Below are positions 1-10,483 of a stretch of 64,000 nucleotides of DNA, piece by piece (the stretch's first letter is position 1; each line of letters begins with the position of its first letter). This DNA comes from Ilex aquifolium (Eukaryota; Streptophyta; Magnoliopsida; Aquifoliales; Aquifoliaceae). The DNA lies in contig OX637402.1 of assembly GCA_951799425.1 (NCBI GenBank), positions 10,320,001-10,384,000 of the forward strand, read 5' to 3'. The position numbers and the translations under genes were made by a program. The notes beneath the pieces were generated by a model. That model was not told the origin of the DNA, made no database searches, and saw only the letters and a program-made list of their open reading frames with translations.

Positions 1-1139
1 TATAGTCGATAAGAGTTCATTACATAACCCTTTATAAAATTTTACAAGTCCAATGCAAATTACATTATAGATTCCAAAATGCAATTCAAAGGCCACATCC
101 CGGTTTCTTCATCATCAAGGGCCCAAGTGAGGGTTGTCCATTGACACTTGTCTAGTACATGAAATATGTCCCCATAAAGGGTGAGTGATGCTTAGTAGGT
201 TATCTCCTAAGGAGGCTACTCCGCAACCCAGATGCATATGAAATGTTCACATGCAGTTTATCAATCAATCATCCATTCGAGAATATATAATTCATAAATA
301 AATACCACAATGCCATGCTATGTCATGAGATGAAACTCACATATACAGTGTAACCCTAGCCTTCCACTAGTTCCCATAACACATGTTATGTCATGCGTAT
401 GAATTCAGACATTGCAAGACCCTTTCATTAATGTTAACATCCAACGACAAGCTTATACATCTTGCTTTCTTGGGGTAGGTATTTATGGACTTCCACCAAT
501 GGGTACCCAACCGACATGGCATTTATGTACTTCCACCAAAGGCTCCGCATACGCCGACACACTTTATGGACTTAATACCAACTAGAGTGCATATCCGAAG
601 TTACCAGGTCTTGCACCCGAGGGCGAATCAAGCCCTTCTTGCTAACCCCGACTCTTGTTTTCAATGCAATCAAGTTTTCAATTGCAATTACAATAGCATG
701 TTCATCATATCATGAGCATAATATAAACATATTCTATCTCCACAACCATTTCCAATTCCTCAATGTACATTATATCATAAAGGAAAGAATTACATTCCAC
801 AATCTTCGCAAAGCATGTTATATCATTTTCATTCAAATAACACACTTAACCATTCATAGGCATTTTATCAAACACCTATAAGGCACAAATATTATGTAAA
901 CACGTCGCATGCCCAGATCAACAAAATTACTTATGAAATTCCAACTGAAGCAATTTCTTTAAACCCATTCATGCAAGAATTGGTTTTAGCATTTTGCTAT
1001 ACCCATTTCCCTATTCTAACAACCCTAGGCATGTGTTACACATGAGATTTCATCTCTAACACCCTACACATTTCATATTTCAACCTTAGGTTATAAATAA
1101 ACCAAGTGAGGAAAGGAACCCTACATCTTGTACCGTAAG

Positions 1140-3479
1140 TGTGATGCCTCTAAAACCGGGGGTCCTTTATCAACTGTTGATCATCCATCAACCCGTGGAA
1201 GTACCCGTGAATGTCGTACAACCTGACATCATGTCAATAACATCCCCTTAACTGGGATCATGACCCACACATCCGTGGTCCTTTATACATTAGTTCATGC
1301 TCATTAATGTCCAATATAACCTCTTTGAGCAATAGAAATCGATGTCCAAGAGCTTTAGTAAAACATTTCAAAATTTTGTAGTTTTAAGAAAACCTACCGG
1401 TAGAAGTGGTCAAAGTCCTACCGATAGAAGTTGTGCACTAGACCTCTGTTTTTAGAAAATCTAAGAAAACCTATGGGTAGAAGAAGTCTCTGTTCTACCG
1501 GTAGGAGAACCTTATTGGAAAAGTTCTATCGGCTAAACCTACCGGTAGAAGCTGCCTACTGGTCCACATCTATCGGTAGAAGAGCTCAACTTCCTACCGG
1601 TAGGTGTGCCCAAAATTGTCCATTTCATCTGTTTTTTATTTCCAATCCAATCCATATCCAACCCAACACATGTATAGTGAAGTTTTTAGATAAAACATAG
1701 TTCGTACAAGTTCGATTTCCATCATTTTCATATAATTACATGCCAAAACTAAGTTTTCATAATGATTTTACAAAAACTCAAAATAAAGCCACATCTCGGA
1801 TTTTCTTCATCCTTGACGACCCGAATGAGAGCCGTCCACCGGTGTATACCCCGCACCTGAAATATTGTCCCATAAAAGGTGAGCCACACTCAATAGGATA
1901 TCTCCTAAAGAGGCTACTCCCTAACCTAGATGCATATGAAATGTTCACATGCACAATACAACAAACAACAAACATTCCAATCACGAATATGCATTTCAAT
2001 GATAGGAATCACCATGTCATGTCATGAAATGAGGTGAGACTCACTCATGCACATCAACCCGAGCCTTCACCGGCTCCCTCAACACCTGCAAAACCAAAGG
2101 AGTGCGTATCCTAATTAACCGGGTCTTGCACCCGAGAGATAGTCTAGCCCTTCTCGCTAACCGCAACCCAATTTTTAATGCAAACTGTGGGACTCAATCG
2201 AATCTTCGATCCAACTTTCCCGAGCCCACCCATCATCCACCAACTGTGGTGTTTGATGACAACCATGGACACACACCCATACTTATGCCTAATGCCCATG
2301 AATGCGATTTCTCCATGCAAATACAATGTAATGTACGATTGCAATACTATAATCATGTTTAATGTGTTATGAGCGCCACATGAACCATTTCCACCACATT
2401 TGAACAAATACCGTGGCATATTATATCACAAGCATATAATCACCATACTTCATCACACTGTCAATACATCATCAAGCATATATCAAAATTTTAGTCAACA
2501 ACAATTTTCAAGCATGTTATCACATAATCTCATGTAATTAACACACTTAATTCTCCAAGGCAAAATATAAACACATAGCATGCTCATATAACACAATCTT
2601 CCAAGAAATTACAAGCTAGCAATTTCTATATACCAATTCAAGCTAGAATTGATTTCACTAATTACAATACCCATTTCAAAAATAACAACAATAGGTAAGT
2701 GTTATACATCTCTAACAACCTACCCATTCCATATAATCACCCTAGGCTGGAAATAAACCTAATTAGGGAGACAACCCTACCTCTTGAAGCTTAAAATCAC
2801 GGTAGGAAGCTTCAAGAATCCCAAATCACGCCTAGACCCTTGATTTCTCCAAGCCCCGTCTTTGGAACTTCACCCAAATCAATGCTTCTTGGTATGGTTT
2901 TGTAGCCCTCGACGAGGAGAAAAACTTTTGTTCTTGGCTTGTGTTGATTCGAGCAACGTGGAGGCGTAGATCGTAGAGAGAAGGCTTGAAACCCTTTCTC
3001 TTTCTCTCTCCTCTTCCTCTCTGTTTTCTATCGGATAAAAGGCTGAGAATTAGGGAAAAAAATCAGATTTTATTCCCCTTTAATACTCTCTAAATACTTG
3101 GTCCTCATTCCGCCACACATTCTCCTTTCCCGGGTCCGATTTTGACCCGAATCGATTAAATTTCGTCCTGGTTCAAGTTCAAAACATTTTTATATGAAAA
3201 AGATTTAAATTATCGTCCAATTTTCAAAATTTTATTCCTGGGTTCGTTTATGTGGTCGCCCGACACCCGCTCGCCTCGTACAACGTGAAAAATCTGACTG
3301 TCTCGAAATTCGACGAAAATTACTGGTGTAGCTAGATTTCGCAAGAAAAATCCAATGTTGAGGTCCGTTTTGTCATCCGAGTTCTAAAAAAATTCGGGTT
3401 TTCAAACTATACTGTAACATAAAATTTACCGTTTTGCCTTTTTTTCATAAAAAAGTTCAAATTTACCCGGGTTTTTACT
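1140..3479 (-). mobile_element. Solo LTR, Tekay-type, nested in the LTR 1-4046
   Basis: It begins TGTGATGCC at 1140 and ends in a slightly worn ACCCGGGTTTTTACT at 3479. It is flanked by gtaag (1135-1139) and gtaaa (3480-3484), a near-perfect 5-bp target duplication. The host LTR resumes in register after it: the text around 1120-1139 and 3485-3510 matches the continuous text around 31200-31230 of the intact LTR. No internal region remains, so it is a solo LTR of about 2340 bp. It contains the palindrome array at 1394-1603 and the CGGGT/ACCCG hairpin at 2120-2134. Confidence 0.82.
1394..1603. repeat. Palindrome array, CTACCGGTAG type (8 copies)
   Basis: Copies of the self-complementary 10-mer CTACCGGTAG or close variants start at 1394, 1418, 1471, 1495, 1526, 1539, 1570 and 1594. 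Spacings are 24, 53, 24, 31, 13, 31 and 24. The array lies about 250-460 bp from the 3' end of its LTR in element sense, as in the related LTR at 62317. Variants such as CTACCGATAG and CTATCGGTAG differ at one C or G of the central CCGG. Confidence 0.85.
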
Positions 3480-5330
3480 GTAAATATACGTAAAGAACCT
3501 CCACAAGACCCGAATCTAGCTTCCAAGATGTGATCCCAAAATCCTATCTTTGAGATTTTGGCAAAACCAGCAATCTTGGGTTTGTACGCGTAGAACAACT
3601 TTGTCTCTTTGTCCAAAGAGATTCGACAGTCGGAGAAGAAAGGCTTGGAGAACTTGGTTTTCTCACTCTTCTCTTTCTCTCTCTCTCTCTATCAAAAATT
3701 ACAAGCCAAAATGGGGGAGAAATTCAAAATTTTCCCCCTTTAAATACCCCTAGTGCTTAGCTCACAATGAACTAAATTAAAATTATTTCTTGGGTTTTGT
3801 GAATAAAATTTGATCGCGTTTATTTTAGTCATGCGACATCCGATCGCTTCGGAAGAAGCAAAATATTCGAATATCTCAAAGTTTGACGAAAATTGAATGA
3901 GTTGCTAGATTTCGCGAGATGAATCCAATGATGAGGTTCGTTTCGTCATCGGAGTTTTAGAAAAAAATGGTTTTTCACCTCATGCAGTAATGGGTAATTA
4001 TCATTTTTACCTTTTTAATAAAATTTTAATGTTTTTGGGTTTTACAGTTTACATGTCAAGCAAAATCTTGTATTAAAAAATGAAGGGTAACTCACATATA
4101 ATCCCAATTTGAAAAGCACATTAAAAATTTGGAACGACCTGGGCATAATCTCATGAATGGAATTTTAGAGTAATTTAAGATAGTGTCATTGACTTCTTTT
4201 TTCATTTAGAATGTACTTTTGTCATGCATCCTTGAGATAAAAAATGACTTTTTTCCAGTTATAACGTGGGCTTGGGTGAGGGCTAAGAGAAATGAAGGGA
4301 AAAATGAGTTCAACGTGAATTATCCCAAAAATATGGCATTTAAGTCACAATTCATCTTTTTGGTGCATCATTCATTTTTTTCCACTCCCCTTTCATTTTA
4401 ATTCCATTTTTTTTCTTCTTTTCTCTTTTTTATTTTCGCCCTTTTCTTGTTGTTTTTTCCTTCATCGGCCCTTTTTTCTTTTCTTTTTACTTTTGCTTTC
4501 CTTTTTTTTTTTCAATTCAAGCTTACGTCATCCCTTTGTTTCATTTCCTACCATCACATTCCCTTCTTCAATAAAAGCATTGCTCATCTCGGGATAACCA
4601 AGGTAGGATAAATATATTCCATGTAGCTTGGTCAAAGATGTAGTTTAGGAAACGAAATTTGTTCATTTATAGCTCAAGCACTGTGACTAGGGACAATATT
4701 TTGAACAGAAAGGCTAAGGCTCAAGATTAATCAAAGAAGGCCTAAAATCATTTATCAGAGATACATGGCCAAGTATTGCTATGCATTTCAGATCAAGTCA
4801 ATTAACTATCATTTTTAGCACACTAAACAAAGTAAGAATAATGAGACTATTGAACTAAATTGAATTTGAAAGATTTTTCTTTTGAGTACATGAAAGGTTA
4901 CCCTCCAAAAAGGAATGGCACAATGGCTCACAAGGGTACTTCATTCATCTCCACTATTTATGTCAAGCTCTTTAAGATGTGAATCTCCTTCAGTAAGTTG
5001 CAAAAAAATTACATATTCATGGTGCACTTTGGTTTAGTTTGATTGAAGACATGCATGTGCTACTTAAGCATATGATAAACTTCTATGGTGCACCCATATG
5101 TTAAAAGTTAAAGTTCTAGGTGAAGCAAGCACACGTCCTAAAACAGTTAGGAGGAAAAATATAGTTCAATGTCATATGTTTTTATACATTTTTGTAAAAA
5201 AATAATTTAAAATTTCATCAAAAAATTTCAAATTATCATCAACAAAATTGTGTATTATGCAAATGATGCATCTCATCACAAGATGGTATTATCAACAAAA
5301 AATGGTGTATTATGCAAATGGTGCACCTCA

Positions 5331-5347
5331 CCCCCCTCCCCCAACTT
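5331..5347 (-). other. Internal polypurine tract downstream of integrase
   Basis: The plus strand is a run of C and T followed by AACTTG, so the element strand reads CAAGTT followed by a long G-rich tract and then GAGGTGCACC. The same sentence occurs after the pol region at 10276-10291 and, weaker, at 29122-29135. It resembles the terminal PPT of the family (14354-14371) but lies far from an LTR. A central-PPT-like second plus-strand primer is one reading. Confidence 0.5.
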
Positions 5348-5512
5348 GAACTAAGCATTGTCGTCAATGCAACAAAAAAGAAATGCAATGAGATCAAATA
5401 AATTTAAATACGAGAAAGGTAAGAAAACACCTTGCACTGATCTTTAAAAAAAACACTGCTAGCTACAAAAACAAAGGAAAACACTATGTACAATAGAAAG
5501 TAAGTCAACTAC

Positions 5513-6829
5513 TTAACTAGTGAAATAAAGTAGTAAGAAAAACAACTGTACACTAACATTTACTAAACAACTATGCCTCAACAAGATCCGGGTAGACCGG
5601 ATCAACCAACTCCTCCTCGATTTCCTAAAGTTCAAAATCCTCAAAGAATGGTTTTGGCCATTGACCTTGAATGTCTTACCATCCTCCGAGTTTTCTATGT
5701 CCACGGCTCCATGTGGGTAGGCCAACTTGAAAATGAAGGGGCCATCCCATCTAAATTGAAGTTTCCATTGGAAAATGGAGAGGTGGGAATTATACAGGGG
5801 CACTTTTTGGCCAGGCTCGAATGTTTTCCTTACAATGGATTTTTCATGAAAGATTTTAGCCATTTCTTTGTGAATTTTAGAACTCTTGTATGCATCCCAA
5901 TGGATTTCTTCCAGCTCATTTATCCCTAACTTCTTATGACTCCCAACAAGTCCTAGATTGAAATTCAAAGTTTTTATGGCCAAATATGTCTTTTGCTCCA
6001 TCTCCACTGTTAAGTAACAGGCCTTGCCATAGACTAAACTATAGAGAGATATACCAACAATGATATTATAAGCAGTGTGGTAAGCCCATAAGGCATCAGT
6101 CAATCTAAGTGACTAATCCTTTCGGTTAGGCTTAACCGTCTTCTCAAGTATGTTCTTTATCTCCCTATTGGCCAACTTGGCATGGCCATTGGTCTGTGTG
6201 TGATATGCGGTGGACACCTTGTATGTTACGCCATATTTATGCATAAAATAAGAAAATGGCCTATTGCAGAAATGTAAACCATCGTCATTTATCACAGATC
6301 GATGCATCCCAGGCATTGACAAAATATTTTCTTTTAAGAACTTAACCAAAACCCAGTGGTCATTGGTCTTGGTCGGGATTGCCTCTTTCGACTTAGACAC
6401 GTAATCTACTGGTAGGAGTATGTAAAGGTAGCCATAGGACACAGGGAATGGACCCATGAAATCGATGCCCCAACAATCAAAAATTTCAATGACAAAAAAT
6501 GGGAGTAAGGGGCATCATGTTCCTATGGATCACACTCCCTAGCCTTTGACACCTATCACATTATTTGCAAAATGAAACACAATCTTTAAATAATGTCGGC
6601 CAGTAAAAATATTTTGTAAAATCTTAGCTGAAGTTTTCTTGCAAGAGAAGTGCCCACCACATGCTTCGGAATGGAAGAAGGAGAGGACATCACATTGTTC
6701 ATTGTCTGGCATGCATCTCTTTATGACTTGGTTAGGGTAATACTTGAGCAGATATGGATTGTCGAAATAAAAGTACTTTACTTCGGCCATGAATTTTCTC
6801 TTATCTTCTAGGCTCCAATGTGGGGGCAT
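5513..6829 (-). pseudogene. Athila-type integrase (fossil)
   Basis: The translation gives the stretch WAYHTAYNIIVGISLYSLVY and then VYGKACYLTVEMEQKTYLAI, the typical Athila integrase C-terminal block that normally reads [16 protein letters not shown]. Upstream, [19 protein letters not shown] and [20 protein letters not shown] correspond to the catalytic core with its second acidic residue region. The N-terminal zinc-binding part is near 6600-6720 (H and C residues around HSEACGGHFSCKKTSAKI). The family function is to insert the cDNA into nuclear DNA. It is broken in several places and lies downstream of RT/RNase H in the usual gypsy order. Confidence 0.85.
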
Positions 6830-6834
6830 TTCTC

Positions 6835-8390
6835 CTATGGCAATAAAATTACAAATGTTAGCATACCATGTATAAAATGAATGGATAGAAAATAAATGTT
6901 CATCCGAGAAAGAGTCAGGGATAGGGATGTGCTCTTCAGTGTCTTGGACAATAAGACGTGATAAATGGTCGCCACCACATTCTCAACTCCTTTACTGTCT
7001 TTGATTATCAAATGAAATTCTTGAAGGAGGAGGATCCACCTAATGAGTCTCGGTTTGACATCCTGCATAGATAATAGATACTCTAAAGTAGAGTGATCCG
7101 CATAGACTACCACATGCGAACCAATGATGTATGACCTGAATTTATCTAAAGCAAACACTACGGCTGGCAACTCCTTTTTAGTGGTGGTGTAGTTCATTTG
7201 AGCTTCATTTAAAGCTTTGCTAGCGTAGTATATGAAGTGAGGATTTTTATCTTCCATTTGACCTAGCACTGCGCTGACCGCGCAATCACTCGCATCGCAT
7301 ATGAACTCAAATGGGAGTTTCCAATTAGGTGGTTGCATGATTAGAGGTGAGATTAGCATACTTTTATGTTTTTGAAAACATGCCTCACAATCATCCGACA
7401 CACAAATGGGACATCCTTTACTAGAAAATTTGTCAAGCGTCCTGCCAATACACTAAAATCTTTAATGAAACGACGATAAAAACCTGCATGACCAAGAAAC
7501 GACCTGATGGCTTTGTCTATTTTGGGAGTAGGAAGATTGGAAATTTCTTCCACTTTAGACTTGTTCACCTCTATGTGACCTAGCACAATCCCTTGAGTCA
7601 CCATGAAATGACATTTCTCCCAGTTATGCATCAAGCTCTTCTCTTCACATCTCTCTAATACTCTCTCCATGTTTTCCAAATATCCTTCAAAAGAGTCCCC
7701 AAACACCAAGAAGTCATCCATGAAAACTTCCACAATCCTTTTCCACCATGTCACTGAATATCCCCATCATACACCTTTGAAAAGTTCCCAGGGCATTGCA
7801 TATCCCAAATGGCATTCGACGATAGGCTTATGTTCTGAAGGGGCAAGTGAATGTGATATTTTATTGATCTTCCAGGGTAATCTCTATTTGATTATAGCCA
7901 TAGTAGCCATCTAGCATTCGGCGATAGGCTTATGTTCTGAAGGGGCAAGTGAATGTGATATTTTATTGATCTTCCAGGGTAATCTCTGTTTGATTATAGC
8001 CAGAGTAGCCATCTAAAAAGCAATAGAATAGATGTCATGCTACCCTTTCCAACACTTGATCATGGAATGCTAGTGGAAAATGATTCTGGTGAGTGCATTA
8101 GTTACGCTTCCGATAGTCTATGCAAATTCTCTAACTGGTTACCACCCAGTTGGGATTAATTTATTCTCCTCATTAGTCCCCACCATTACTCCCGATTTCT
8201 TTGGTGCTACTTGGGTGGGACTAACCCACTTATTGTTGGCAATTGCAAAGATGATTCTCACATCAAGTAGCTTGAGCACTTCATCTTTAACTACATCCTT
8301 CATAATTGGATTGAGTCTCCTTTTTTGCTGTCAAGATAGCTTGGCATCCTCTTCAAGATATATTCAGTGAGTGCAAATGAGAGGGCTAAT
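6835..8390 (-). pseudogene. Athila-type reverse transcriptase and RNase H (fossil)
   Basis: EVFMDDFLVFGDSFEGYLEN near 7690-7735 carries the RT catalytic MDD motif with the Athila-specific DDFLVFGDSF context. [20 protein letters not shown] follows near 7470-7530. RNase H is recognised by [40 protein letters not shown] and [20 protein letters not shown] between about 7050 and 7310. The upstream RT half reaches about 8390. It is broken in several places, and there is no intact open frame for the whole polyprotein. Confidence 0.87.
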
Positions 8391-8499
8391 TCCCTTGCTG
8401 TCGACAATAGTCCAACCGATCGCTCCTTTATGCTTCCTCAAGACTCTCAACAATTCCTCCTCTTAATCTGGCTCTAATGAAGAGCTTATCACCACTAGA

Positions 8500-9915
8500 A
8501 AAGTTTGGTTCTACCTCTAGAATGCATATTTAAGTGTAGATGATAATGGCTTCAACTCCAAAGTAGGTGGTTGGATAGTAGATGAAAATTTTCAAATGTC
8601 GGGGTCCATGTTCCCACCCCTTGCATAGTCTATAGTTCCAAATCCTCAACAAAATCTTCCTCCCCCACAATTGTATTGCACAGTATGTCCATGTGATGCT
8701 CCACTAAGGTGTCAATCTTATTAACTTCATGAATTGCCTCATCATCCCCTGGTTGCTTGCATGGGTTGAACACATTAAGATCCATTTGTCATGCTTCCAA
8801 ATGCTAGCTTCATTAGACCATTCCTCTAATTGATCATGACATTAGAAGTTGTAAGGAAAAGGTCTACCTAAAATGACAAGAATTTGTGCAATGGGATTAG
8901 GAACAGGGTAAGTGTCAAGCACAATGAAATCAACGAAAAAATAAAATTTTTCTAGTTGGACCAACACATCCTCTACTACTCCCCTTAGTATTCTAACACT
9001 ATGAACCGCAAGCTAAAGAGTGATGGAGGTTTGTTTCAACTCCTTTAGCTATAATTGTTGGTACACCGAGAATGGTAGAAGATTGACACTTGCCCTAAGT
9101 CTTGCAATGCTTGCTCCACACGACAATTCTCAATGGTGATTGAAATGGTAAGGCAGCCAGGATCCTTGAACTTGGGAGGGATGTTTGTCCTCAAGTTGGA
9201 GCTCACTTACTCGGTGAGGAATGCTTTCTTGTGCACATTTAACTTCCTCTTCACGATGAATAAGTCCTTAAATATCTTTGCACAAGAGGAGATTTTCTTG
9301 ATGGCATCAAGGAGTTGAATATTAACCTTCACCTAATTAAACATCTCAAGAATATTATAATAATTAGCAATCTTAGCAGGTGCCCTCAACCGTTGAGGAT
9401 AGGACAATCATTCATAGTCAAATCAACAACCTTGGGCTTCTCAAGTTGTTCAACCTCTCTGGAGTTACCCTTTGTCTCTTTTTCATTTTTCAAAGTGGCT
9501 TTGGGTGAGACCTTAGGTAAAATGGTTTTTTCAATTTCCTTTCCACTCCTAAGAGTAGTGACAACCTTTAGTTGCTCAAAATTCTCTTTAGTGGCATTGG
9601 ACGACTCAATCACATGTTTGACCCTTGGGGTTCTCTTGGGGTTTTGTAGGAAATTTCCCCTTTTGTTGTTGAAATGACCCCATAGCATTAGTTAACTTGG
9701 AAATATGTGTCCAAATGTCATTAAAAGCTACGACATTTTGGTTTTTGGTTATAGTTTGACTTTGGATGAATTCATGCATGATGTCCTCCAAATTTCTCTT
9801 GTGAGGAGGCTGATATGTGGGTGGATTGGGTTGTCCTTATTGACCAAACCCTTATTGAGGTGGATTTTGAGAAAACCCTTGTGGATTGGATCTTTGATAT
9901 TGAGAGCTAGACGAC
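8500..9915 (-). pseudogene. Athila-type gag and protease region (fossil)
   Basis: This region aligns by eye with 49080-50780 of the better-kept Athila element, including a stretch coding for VVDLTMNDCPILNG near 9390-9430 and KKENFEQLKVVTTLRSGKE-like wording near 9540-9590. In Athila elements this interval spans the C-terminal gag, the linker and the aspartic protease. Similarity to the other copy stops near 9915, where the junction with the oppositely oriented element lies. It is strongly decayed. Confidence 0.65.
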
Positions 9916-10275
9916 AGAAGCTCATATCCGAATTGAAGTCGGATTGACATGAGTCCTTTTTATTCTATTTTCATGTATATAGTAGTTAGATTTATTTTAT
10001 TGTTATATTTTTATTTTCATTATGTTTTAGTGTAGATTTTAGTATGAAGTTGTTTACATATTCCTAATTTGGACTCAATTCATTTTGAGTATCATCATAA
10101 CAAATCTTATTCAGTTTCATTTTTGAGTCTATGTTAGGGGGTGTAAACAAGTTTTTATGTGTTTCATTTTCCCTTTAATGTTTATATCACAAAAAAAAGG
10201 AGTATCTTATTTTCCATGTTACTTTCGTTTTTCTCATTGCATGATTTCGTGTGTATAGAGGACAATGCTTGGCTC

Positions 10276-10291
10276 AAGTTGGGGGGTGAGG
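10276..10291 (+). other. Internal polypurine tract
   Basis: AAGTTGGGGGGTGAGG is followed by TGCACC, the plus-strand counterpart of the tract at 5331-5347. It sits about 4 kb upstream of the terminal PPT in the present sequence, or about 1.7 kb once the solo LTR is discounted. Confidence 0.5.
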
Positions 10292-10483
10292 TGCACCATT
10301 TACATGTTCCACCATTTTTTGTATAGAATAGTTGAAAATGTTAAAATTTTGAATTTTTTTTTAAAATTGTGAACATTTTTTTGTGGAAAATATCAAATAT
10401 TGAACTATATTCTCCTATCCTAATTGTTATGGGATTTGTGGCTGCTTGATCTTCATTTTGAACTTTGAACACATGAGTACACC

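Larger units (their letters stand above)
1..4046 (-). mobile_element. Tekay-type LTR, cut by the window edge and split by a nested LTR
   Basis: The stretch 1-1139 plus 3480-4046 reads as one long LTR in minus orientation. Its right end is GGGTTTTACA (minus start TGTAAAACCC), the end shared by the other Tekay-type LTRs in the window. It carries the same internal landmarks in the same order: the GGTGAGTGATG...GGCTACTCC module near 180-225, the CTTGCACCCGAGGG hairpin near 609-622, and a polypyrimidine stretch near 3660-3690 (purine on the sense strand). The left end lies outside the window, so its target duplication cannot be checked. It is joined on the right to Athila-type sequence at 4047, presumably its insertion target. 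It is an old fossil with no coding capacity. Confidence 0.75.
4047..9915 (-). mobile_element. Athila-type Ty3/gypsy body, internal region only, heavily decayed
   Basis: On the minus strand, from high to low coordinates, this carries gag, protease, RT, RNase H and integrase, followed by a long non-coding 3' region with an internal polypurine tract (5331-5347). The order and the wording of the pol region match the better-kept Athila-type element at 46545-51709. No LTR of its own is seen on either side: a Tekay LTR abuts at 4046 and an oppositely oriented Athila 3' region abuts near 9915. Breaks are numerous (well over ten), so it is an old fossil. The region 4100-5300 is non-coding and aligns by eye with 27960-29250. 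Confidence 0.8.
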
